Source: CAYVJW01 sp964451885 (lineage in GTDB: Bacteria > Patescibacteriota > Gracilibacteria > UBA4473). Taken from it: 28,100 nt of DNA. The notes under the pieces were generated by a model that worked only from the letters and a program-made list of their open reading frames with translations, had not been told where the DNA came from and made no database searches. The position numbers were made by a program, and so were the translations under genes. The stretch is taken from positions 1 to 28,100 of the forward strand of contig CAYVJW010000006.1 in the NCBI GenBank assembly GCA_964451885.1, given 5' to 3'. Shown piece by piece: positions 6,943 to 13,665 of this stretch (within the stretch, counting starts at the first letter, position 1; each line of letters begins with the position of its first letter).

Positions 6943-8622
6943 TCAATCACTCATCGACAGAAGCAACCGCCCCATGTCCGCCCAATCCCCAGGTCTTTGC
7001 AACATGGCCTGGATACCGTTCACGACGCTCAGCGCAGCAATAAAACCCGCCGCCCCGCCGACCGCAACATCAAGCTGCTGCCGACCTTCCGGATTGGCTA
7101 ACGTGAAACCGAGATATTCGATAAACACCCCAGCCCTATTGTCCATCCCATTCCCGTCCGTACGACCGGCCAGGAAAAGGCCGACATCCTTGCCCGGAAG
7201 CATCCCCTTTCGAAGATCATCCAGGGTGTCGTAGAGATGAACGTTGGTGTCCGGAAGAGTCGAAATCCTGGAACCTTCGAACCTTTGCAACAGATGCTGA
7301 TGCAGCTGATTCGGAAAAGTACCAGCCAACTCCTTCATCAGCGGTGCCACCGCCGGATGGGATCCCCAATGAACATGCTCCCCTCGTTTGAGAATTGGCA
7401 AAAGGTGATAAAGCAACCGCAGACAGTAGGCTTCCATCAACGCCGAATCAGCTTGATCCGACTCCGACAAGCTAGTACAAAGCACCACCTGCTTCGGCGC
7501 TTCTATTGCGGATTTCGCAAGAAACTGCGCCAAAGCAGCAACATACGCATCCCGATTGATCATCTTCACGGCAATGAAAAGGTGGCTTTCGATGCCATCA
7601 GCCATATCGAAGACAATTACACCTTCATCCTCCCCTTCAGTAGTGAAGTCGGTGATCACCGCCGGTTGGATTTCATAGATCGGCGGAACTTCACCCATGA
7701 GCTGCAACATCAAAAACAAACAACTCATATCATGAGTGAGAAGCACCTCCCCGTCCCTCGACCGGATAGCACTCTCGTACCACCGGCGGCGTTGCGCCAT
7801 GAGAGCCACGAAACCCGGATGATCGTTCCTGAGAACACCCTCGATCATCTCGGGGGTTCCAAAACCGATCTCACTCCGCCGAGTAACATCCGTCGGCAGG
7901 AAAAAGGCCGGAACATCAGCCTCACGGAGCATATCCATCAGCTCCTTCCCAGCCAAGGCGTCAAGCATGACGTTGAATTGCGCCTTCTCGGAACGGCCAT
8001 CCCATTTCATATTCGCCACCTGCCCCAGAGAGGAATACTGGGAGAATTTCCCTTTCATCTGGGAAAGCAAGTGAGGATTTTCCTTCAGCACCTGATTGAT
8101 ACCAGTGGCTGGTCCACCGAGCAGAACCACGAAGGTATCACGCCCGATAAAATCAACCAGGATGTTGGAAGGTTGTAACTGGCTGACTCGCCCATCCCGC
8201 ACATCGGCGAGATCTTCTTCGGAGATATCCCCAAACCCTTTCAGATCGTTCATGTGAACAGCATGGGGAACTTTTGGCTTTGCCGCCAACCCACCGTCCA
8301 CGATGGGACAAGGCAAATGCCCGAAAGCAGACATAATGCGATGAAACCGAAGCGCGCTAACCCGAAGCAGAAAACGCGAATACGGCTCATCCCATTCCGC
8401 CATCGGGATGGCCTTGAAAGGGGACTGTTCAGCCTCTTTGGCCGCCGCAATACGTTCGGCTACAAGAGCCGGATTGAGCGCGCAACGACCGGTGAGCAGA
8501 ACGATGACATTTTCCACCCCAAACCGAGCGATAGCTCCAATCACCAGTTCCAGATTGTCGGGATCGGTCGGATCGACCGCCACGACGACTTTTTTCGGTG
8601 TTTCAAAGATCGGTTTTTTCAC
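6943..8622 (-). CDS. Nucleoside-hydrolase-like protein with extra C-terminal domain, foreign composition
   Basis: Residues about 10-375 follow the inosine/uridine-preferring nucleoside hydrolase fold. They include an N-terminal acidic cluster (D17, D20, D22), LLGGPATG (168-174), QFN (215-217), THD (296-298) and a final strand-helix like that of the family. By eye alignment, D17, D22, N217, H297 and D298 match catalytic or calcium ligands. The second Asp of the usual DDPG-type cluster appears as P21 and the usual Glu as Q215, so ribosidase activity is uncertain. Residues about 375-559 are an extra domain that I do not recognise. The start is GTG at 8620-8622 with an AGAGGA ribosome binding site. 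The gene is far more GC-rich than everything around it, has its own promoter, RBS and terminator, and looks recently acquired. Confidence 0.7.
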   Translation of the reverse strand: MKKPIFETPKKVVVAVDPTDPDNLELVIGAIARFGVENVIVLLTGRCALNPALVAERIAAAKEAEQSPFKAIPMAEWDEPYSRFLLRVSALRFHRIMSAFGHLPCPIVDGGLAAKPKVPHAVHMNDLKGFGDISEEDLADVRDGRVSQLQPSNILVDFIGRDTFVVLLGGPATGINQVLKENPHLLSQMKGKFSQYSSLGQVANMKWDGRSEKAQFNVMLDALAGKELMDMLREADVPAFFLPTDVTRRSEIGFGTPEMIEGVLRNDHPGFVALMAQRRRWYESAIRSRDGEVLLTHDMSCLFLMLQLMGEVPPIYEIQPAVITDFTTEGEDEGVIVFDMADGIESHLFIAVKMINRDAYVAALAQFLAKSAIEAPKQVVLCTSLSESDQADSALMEAYCLRLLYHLLPILKRGEHVHWGSHPAVAPLMKELAGTFPNQLHQHLLQRFEGSRISTLPDTNVHLYDTLDDLRKGMLPGKDVGLFLAGRTDGNGMDNRAGVFIEYLGFTLANPEGRQQLDVAVGGAAGFIAALSVVNGIQAMLQRPGDWADMGRLLLSMSD

Positions 8623-8671
8623 AGTTTAGTTTCCTCTCATAGGGTAAGTGGAACAAAAGAGACAAACAGTG

Positions 8672-8703
8672 CGCATCAGACAAAACCATTTTTGGCTGAT
8701 GCG
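8672..8703. promoter_or_regulatory. Stem-loop in the leader of the nucleoside-hydrolase-like gene
   Basis: Inverted 8-mers CGCATCAG (8672-8679) and CTGATGCG (8696-8703) enclose 16 bases. There is no T-run on either strand, so it is more likely an operator or leader structure than a terminator. Confidence 0.4.
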
Positions 8704-8738
8704 ACAACCAGAAAAACAAGCATAAAACTTGATATAGT

Positions 8739-8767
8739 ATTTGTAATGACTTTTCAAGGAAAGTCAA
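8739..8767 (-). promoter_or_regulatory. Probable promoter of the nucleoside-hydrolase-like gene, with overlapping hairpin
   Basis: On the minus strand TTGACT (8767-8762) and ACAAAT (8744-8739) are 17 bp apart. A 7-bp stem TGACTTT/AAAGTCA (8747-8753 with 8760-8766) overlaps the -35 and spacer. It could also end the pilus operon, whose stop is at 8772. Confidence 0.4.
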
Positions 8768-8771
8768 GTTA

Positions 8772-9983
8772 TCACCCCATTATTTGCTCGTTCATCTTTA
8801 ATATCGGCAAATAAATCGCAAGAATCATAAAAACAGCACCAACAGCAATAAAACCTAAGATTATAGGATCCATAATATCACCAAGAGTTTTTATCCTCCG
8901 ATTTAATGAATCATCATAAAATTCAGCAACCCTCATCATAGTTTTATCAAGTGAAGCTGTTTTTTCACCAATAGACACCATATTTACCATCATAGCTGGA
9001 AAGAGTTTTGGATCATCTGAAATATTCTCAGCAATCATAATACCTTTCGAAAGATCATCAGCAGCCAACAATAATTTTTCTTTGTAAGCCTGATTATCAG
9101 CAATCTGAGCTGCAATTTTTAAACTATCCATGATAGGCACACCAGCGCCAATCAAAAAACCAAAAATTTTCGAAATACGTATCAATATCATCTCTCTCAA
9201 AACATCATTAACAATAGGAATCGAAAGTAAAAAACTTCCTAACTGCCTTCTACCTTCTGCAGATCTCTGCCAAGTAATAAAAATTGCAACAATTGATCCT
9301 AAAACAAGAACTAATAAAATCCAATGGTTTAGTACTATATCACTCATAGTTAAAAGAATTCTTGTAGGAAGAGGTAAATTTTCAGAGCCTCCAAAAAGTT
9401 CTTCCAATTTCGGTACAACAAAAATAACAACAACAATGGTCAAGAGGATCATAACCACAAATACTACAACAGGATAAGTCATAACTGCTTTTACTTTTTC
9501 CTTTATTCTTTTAAGCCTTTCAAATTGAGAGACCAATTCCCTAAGTATTTCACTTAGGTTTCCTGACTTTTCGCCTGCCTCCACTACAGCGCAAGTAGCC
9601 GAATCAAAAACATCATTATTACTTTCCATAGCAATCGCAAGACTGCTTCCCCCCTCGATACTGTTTTTCATGTCAAAAATGACTCTTTGAAATTTCGCAT
9701 TTTTTTCTTCCTTTCCCAAAAGTTCCAAACAATCAGTTATGGGCATTCCAGCTCTAATCATTGAACCGAGAAACTGAAAAAATAACAATTTCTCATTTAC
9801 GTCGACTCCGGAACTCTCGATAAGGTAATTATTAAGATCATCAAATATACCTTGCAAAGTAATAGGTTTTACTTCTTCTTTTACTTCTTCTTTTTCTATT
9901 TCACCAGAAATATCGAGAACAAGTTCCTCTTTTTTTTCACCTTGCCCGGCGCCAGGCATAGAATTCGGTTTTTTAAAGTACAT
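8772..9983 (-). CDS. pilC: Type IV pilus / type II secretion inner-membrane protein PilC (GspF)
   Basis: PilC/GspF is the polytopic platform protein that couples the assembly ATPase to the growing pilin fibre. This 403-aa protein has two repeated T2SSF cytoplasmic domains. The first, at about 65-165, has FLGSMIRAGMPITDCLELL, GEKSGNLSEILREL and KAVMTYP. The second, at about 265-375, has FGFLIGAGVPIMDSLKIAA and SIGEKTASLDKTM. The membrane segments are at about 168-190, 218-238 and 375-398. The first 60 residues are a charged acidic tail. It lies 41 bp downstream of pilB as the last pilus gene of the operon. Confidence 0.93.
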   Translation of the reverse strand: MYFKKPNSMPGAGQGEKKEELVLDISGEIEKEEVKEEVKPITLQGIFDDLNNYLIESSGVDVNEKLLFFQFLGSMIRAGMPITDCLELLGKEEKNAKFQRVIFDMKNSIEGGSSLAIAMESNNDVFDSATCAVVEAGEKSGNLSEILRELVSQFERLKRIKEKVKAVMTYPVVVFVVMILLTIVVVIFVVPKLEELFGGSENLPLPTRILLTMSDIVLNHWILLVLVLGSIVAIFITWQRSAEGRRQLGSFLLSIPIVNDVLREMILIRISKIFGFLIGAGVPIMDSLKIAAQIADNQAYKEKLLLAADDLSKGIMIAENISDDPKLFPAMMVNMVSIGEKTASLDKTMMRVAEFYDDSLNRRIKTLGDIMDPIILGFIAVGAVFMILAIYLPILKMNEQIMG

Positions 9984-10024
9984 TTTTTCTTAGAATTTTA
10001 AATTTTTTTATTACTCATTATACT

Positions 10025-11272
10025 TTATTCCTTTACTAATTTATAAATTTCTGACATAGAGGTTTTTCCTTCCATCGCTTTTATAAGACCATCTTGTTCA
10101 AGAGTTACCATACCTCCTTTTTGAGCTACTTTTTGAATTTCCATAGTAGGCATCTTGTCAACTATTGCCTTCTTTATATCCGGATCCATATCCATAACTT
10201 CATAAATTCCGACACGGCCTTTGTACCCTTGTCCGTCACACTCATTACATCCTCCTTTCGAAGCTTCATAAAGTACAGGATTATTAAACATTCCCATATC
10301 CAAACCTTCATAAGGGGTAAAAACAGAAAAAGCTTCGGAAATTTTATTTGTTGCATCAGGCGATGGGGGAACAGGAATTTTGCATTTTTCACATAACTTT
10401 CTTGCAAGTCTTTGGGCAATAATCAAATTAACAGCCGAAACAAGCAAAAAATCCGGAACCTGCATGTTTAATATTCTAGTAATAGTTTCTACCGCAGAAT
10501 TCGTATGAATAGTCGAAAGAACCAAATGCCCGGTAAGACTTGCTTCAATGGCAATATCTATCGTCTCCTTATCCCGGATTTCACCTACCATAATAACATC
10601 AGGATCCTGCCTCAAAGCAGTCCGAAGCCCATCAGCAAAAGTATAACCGATGATCGGCTTCATTTGGCTTTGGTTTAATCCTTCCATTTGGTTTTCTACA
10701 GGATCTTCAAGCGTCATAATATTTACCTCCGGATTATTAATCATACTCATAGCCGAATACAGAGTCGTGGTCTTCCCTGAACCTGTGGGACCGGAAGTCA
10801 AAATAATTCCGTTGGGTTGAGCAACAGAATTTACAAATTTATCATAATTATGGCCAATAAATCCAAGATTCTTTAGTTCCGGTATCTTTTTTGACTTATC
10901 AAGAACACGCATACATATTTTTTCTCCACCCACAGTAGGCAATGAAGACACACGTAAATCCACCTCTTTTTCACCTACAATAGTAGAGAGCCGACCATCT
11001 TGTGGAATACGTGACTCATCTATTTTTAGATTTGCCATGATTTTTATTTTTGACACTAAACCGGAATGCATATTGAGAGGATATTCAACAATTATTCGTA
11101 ATTCACCGTCAATTCGCATACGAATTACAACCGTATTTTTTCGAGGTTCAATATGAATATCAGAAGCTCCCTTTTCAATAGAAAGACTCATGGAACTATT
11201 CAACACTTCCGGAATATTCCCGGAAACAATAGAATTCTTAAGAGCTGCCAATGCTTCCTCTGCTGTAGGCAT
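10025..11272 (-). CDS. pilB: Type IV pilus assembly ATPase PilB (GspE), lacking the N-terminal MshEN domain
   Basis: A hexameric ATPase powering pilus or pseudopilus assembly. Visible motifs are GPTGSGKTT (161-169, Walker A), TLEDPVE (Asp box, 187-193), VIMVGEIRD (Walker B, 226-234), STIHTN (His box, 253-258), and a zinc site C294/C297/C342/C345. At 415 aa it is about 150 residues shorter than typical PilB because it starts directly at the N2 domain (ASDIHIEPR, 36-44). The N1 (MshEN) domain, which binds c-di-GMP in some relatives, is missing. It lies 14 bp after the PilO-like gene and before pilC. It could be a PilB, a GspE or a short CPR-type variant. Confidence 0.93.
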   Translation of the reverse strand: MPTAEEALAALKNSIVSGNIPEVLNSSMSLSIEKGASDIHIEPRKNTVVIRMRIDGELRIIVEYPLNMHSGLVSKIKIMANLKIDESRIPQDGRLSTIVGEKEVDLRVSSLPTVGGEKICMRVLDKSKKIPELKNLGFIGHNYDKFVNSVAQPNGIILTSGPTGSGKTTTLYSAMSMINNPEVNIMTLEDPVENQMEGLNQSQMKPIIGYTFADGLRTALRQDPDVIMVGEIRDKETIDIAIEASLTGHLVLSTIHTNSAVETITRILNMQVPDFLLVSAVNLIIAQRLARKLCEKCKIPVPPSPDATNKISEAFSVFTPYEGLDMGMFNNPVLYEASKGGCNECDGQGYKGRVGIYEVMDMDPDIKKAIVDKMPTMEIQKVAQKGGMVTLEQDGLIKAMEGKTSMSEIYKLVKE

Positions 11273-11286
11273 TATATTTTAATATG

Positions 11287-12003
11287 TTAGATAACTAATT
11301 GGGAATAAAATTTTACTTCTAATTGAACCTTCAACTCCCCCTCTTGTTCCTCTTTTTTACTTTCCGAAATACTAAGACTTTCTATGTGGCACAAAGGCAA
11401 AAGATTGTCAGTCAAATACTTATAATCCGCAGTTTCTATAATTTGTTCAGCCCTGCCCATTTCAAACCTCTCGGAAATTTTCCCGGTTTGTAAAAATAAA
11501 ATAAATTCCTTTAAATTTTCTATGTCGGTAAGTATAGTTATTTTAGCTTCCTGAAAAGTGAAATTTGCACCCTTTTCCTTACTTCGTTTAGCAATTGTTA
11601 AATCATTAAGATAAAATCTCGAATCTCGAAAATCCGTATCAAGAATTTCTAACCCAAGGGCATACATTTCTAAAATACGAGCCACCTTAGCTGAATCGAT
11701 TTTCACCGGGAAAATTTGACTTTCCCTAACTAATAAAGTTTTTGATTTTTCATCAAATTCAATTTTTAAATCATTATTAACTCGCTTACTTTTTTCAACC
11801 CTTGTTTCAAGATCGGAAATTGATCTTTCAAAATCTGAAACTTCAGAAGATTTTACACGCGATTCCATAAATTGAGGGATAACCTTGAAAATAAAAAGAA
11901 GCAAACCTATTACAGACAGCAAAATCCAAGGTATAGAATTCCTTCTTCTTTTTTCTCGTCTAGAATGTAACGAATCGGTTTTGGTTTTTTTAGGGGCAGT
12001 CAT
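11287..12003 (-). CDS. PilO-like membrane protein of the pilus operon
   Basis: A 238-aa bitopic protein with a basic N-terminus, one membrane helix (about 24-40), a coiled coil (about 50-85) and a periplasmic-type alpha/beta domain. Topology and position between a PilN-like gene and pilB fit PilO, which with PilN forms the inner-membrane alignment complex. Primary sequence is too diverged for recognition on motifs alone, so the call rests on topology and gene order. The family of unrelated coiled-coil membrane proteins is the alternative. Confidence 0.55.
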   Translation of the reverse strand: MTAPKKTKTDSLHSRREKRRRNSIPWILLSVIGLLLFIFKVIPQFMESRVKSSEVSDFERSISDLETRVEKSKRVNNDLKIEFDEKSKTLLVRESQIFPVKIDSAKVARILEMYALGLEILDTDFRDSRFYLNDLTIAKRSKEKGANFTFQEAKITILTDIENLKEFILFLQTGKISERFEMGRAEQIIETADYKYLTDNLLPLCHIESLSISESKKEEQEGELKVQLEVKFYSQLVI

Positions 12004-12053
12004 TTTATATTAGAATTTAGAATTAATTTCTTCATTATCCATGTAACTTGTTA

Positions 12054-13052
12054 TTATTTTCTCCTTGGTCGTGCACTTTTTGTTTCAGAAGAAGTATCAA
12101 TATCCTCCCCACCCAACCATTTCAAATATTCATTAAACCGAGCATCCGAAGGATCTTTATCTCCTAATCTTTGATTATTCAAAACAAGCGAAAAATTCAT
12201 TTCTTCATCACCTTCCTTACTGGTCTTTCGAGAAAATTTTAAAATTTCACCGCCTTTGAAAAGTGGTGAAGAATTCATCATTTCTATAAATTCAGAGGAT
12301 AAATAAAATATCTTCCCAAAAATATTAGTAGCCGAAACTGAGAATTTTGTAACATCACGAGTAAAAGATATTTTTTCTATTTTTATTGAATTTCCGGAAA
12401 TAATAGGATGTACATAATCCGAAGAATTAAAATAAGATTGTATTCGATTAATTCCGTCAATTAATCCAAAAATCATTTTTCCATCATCAGCTTCCCTATC
12501 TACCCAATTCAACCTTTGATCCTTAATTAACTTTACAACATTTCTATGAATAAAAAACTCTTTGTTATCAATTCTATTTCTTAATTCATTATTTTCTTTG
12601 GTTAGTTTTTTATCATTCCTGGATAAAGAATTTTCTTGTTTTTTAAGATGTTTGTGCTTTATTGTCAAGTTTTCAGACATTCCAAATAACGAGAAATATT
12701 TATTACTCTCATCCAGCGATGCACTCAAAATAAAAAAAGCCACAACTGAGAAAGCCAAAAAAACAATAGAAAAAATCTTCAACGCCAAAATTTGGAAAGG
12801 TAACTTATAGCGCTCATCAATAATTCTTTGTCCTTCTTCTTCTGGAAGTTTTTCTTCCTCCGCAGCAGCTACTTCCTCTCCTATTTTTAATTCAACCGCA
12901 GGTTCAGATTGAGAAACCTCTCCTTCAATCTCAGTTGTTTTACTAACATCCTCTCCAAAAGGAACATGAGTAGAAATACTTTCATCCAAAGGATTAGATT
13001 GTTGAACATCCTCCCCAGAAGAAACAGGTTGATCTATTTTTTTATCAGCCAT
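12054..13052 (-). CDS. PilN-like membrane protein of the pilus operon
   Basis: A 332-aa bitopic protein. Residues 1-80 are an acidic, low-complexity cytoplasmic tail with repeated GEDV segments. A membrane helix lies at about 86-110, a coiled coil at about 128-165, and a C-terminal alpha/beta domain ends near 310, followed by a basic tail. Gene order (before a PilO-like gene, pilB and pilC) and topology suggest the PilN role. The long acidic tail is unusual for PilN, which normally has only a short one contacting PilM. The ATG has no Shine-Dalgarno site and a second promoter lies just upstream. Confidence 0.5.
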   Translation of the reverse strand: MADKKIDQPVSSGEDVQQSNPLDESISTHVPFGEDVSKTTEIEGEVSQSEPAVELKIGEEVAAAEEEKLPEEEGQRIIDERYKLPFQILALKIFSIVFLAFSVVAFFILSASLDESNKYFSLFGMSENLTIKHKHLKKQENSLSRNDKKLTKENNELRNRIDNKEFFIHRNVVKLIKDQRLNWVDREADDGKMIFGLIDGINRIQSYFNSSDYVHPIISGNSIKIEKISFTRDVTKFSVSATNIFGKIFYLSSEFIEMMNSSPLFKGGEILKFSRKTSKEGDEEMNFSLVLNNQRLGDKDPSDARFNEYLKWLGGEDIDTSSETKSARPRRK

Positions 13053-13074
13053 TTTTATTTTTTATATTTTATAA

Positions 13075-13093
13075 TTACATATTTTTTCTCCTT
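13075..13093 (-). promoter_or_regulatory. Shine-Dalgarno followed by a start-stop codon pair
   Basis: On the minus strand AAGGAG (13093-13088) lies 7 nt before ATGTAA (13080-13075). It is 23 bp before the ATG of the PilN-like gene, which itself lacks an RBS. It may load ribosomes for re-initiation. It would be present only in transcripts from the upstream promoter. Confidence 0.35.
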
Positions 13094-13122
13094 ATCATAG
13101 CAGATATTACGATAAAAATCAA
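13094..13122 (-). promoter_or_regulatory. Internal promoter before the PilN-like gene
   Basis: On the minus strand TTGATT (13122-13117), a 17-bp spacer and TATGAT (13099-13094). The start is expected near 13087, giving a leader of about 35 nt for the gene at 13052. Confidence 0.55.
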
Positions 13123-13147
13123 GCATATAAAGGCTTTTTCAATCACT

Positions 13148-13504
13148 TTATGAAAACAATGCTTCAGTTGATCCTAAATCAGAACGATGCTCCGGAAAAA
13201 CAATAGGAAAATTAGATCCGAGAATTTTTTCCAGCCTGTTATCCAATTCATTTTGGCCACGAAAAAGCGTCACTGTAAGTTCTTTTGCAATATTTCCCGC
13301 TTCAGATGTTCTTTTCCATTCCAAAAATGCGGCTTCGATTTTTTTGCTTTGCCTTTCTTGTACTTCTAAAATACTTAAACTTAATTCCCGCCTTTTTTTA
13401 TCTGATTCATTCTTAATCAATTCTTTTTCAGAAAGTTTATTAATTTTTTCCGGTTCATCTTCCGGAACATTCCAATCTATTTTTTCGAACCTTTTAATTG
13501 CCAT
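13148..13504 (-). CDS. Small helical protein, first gene of the pilus operon, unknown
   Basis: A 118-aa protein (MAIKRFEKIDW...), mostly charged helix (about 25-90) and then a short C-terminal segment ending STEALFS. No family is recognised. The ATG at 13504 is preferred to 13522, because the operon's -10 box at 13526-13531 puts the transcription start near 13519, inside the longer reading. The leader is then about 15 nt with no RBS. Its place at the head of the pilus operon suggests a role in pilus assembly or regulation, but nothing in the sequence shows it. Confidence 0.6.
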   Translation of the reverse strand: MAIKRFEKIDWNVPEDEPEKINKLSEKELIKNESDKKRRELSLSILEVQERQSKKIEAAFLEWKRTSEAGNIAKELTVTLFRGQNELDNRLEKILGSNFPIVFPEHRSDLGSTEALFS

Positions 13505-13525
13505 GTTTTTTGAATTAATCATATT

Positions 13526-13554
13526 ATTATAGCAAATTTTTTGACAAAAAGCAA
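13526..13554 (-). promoter_or_regulatory. Main promoter of the pilus operon
   Basis: On the minus strand TTGCTT (13554-13549), a 17-bp spacer and a perfect -10 TATAAT (13531-13526). It would transcribe the 118-aa gene and the PilN-like, PilO-like, pilB and pilC genes. Confidence 0.7.
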
Positions 13555-13665
13555 TAAAAAGATTAACATGCCGGGCAACTCAAATATGAAAAAAAAATCT
13601 CGACTCAAAAACGAAAAAATAATGAAAAATAGTCTAAGCTATAAACTCTAAGTTCTAATAACATT

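Noticed and set aside
7237..8814. Long plus-strand ORFs opposite the nucleoside-hydrolase-like gene
   Set aside because: They are shadow frames of the GC-rich minus-strand gene and carry no domain.
13505..13522. Upstream ATG for the first pilus-operon gene
   Set aside because: It would lie before the transcription start predicted from the perfect -10 TATAAT.
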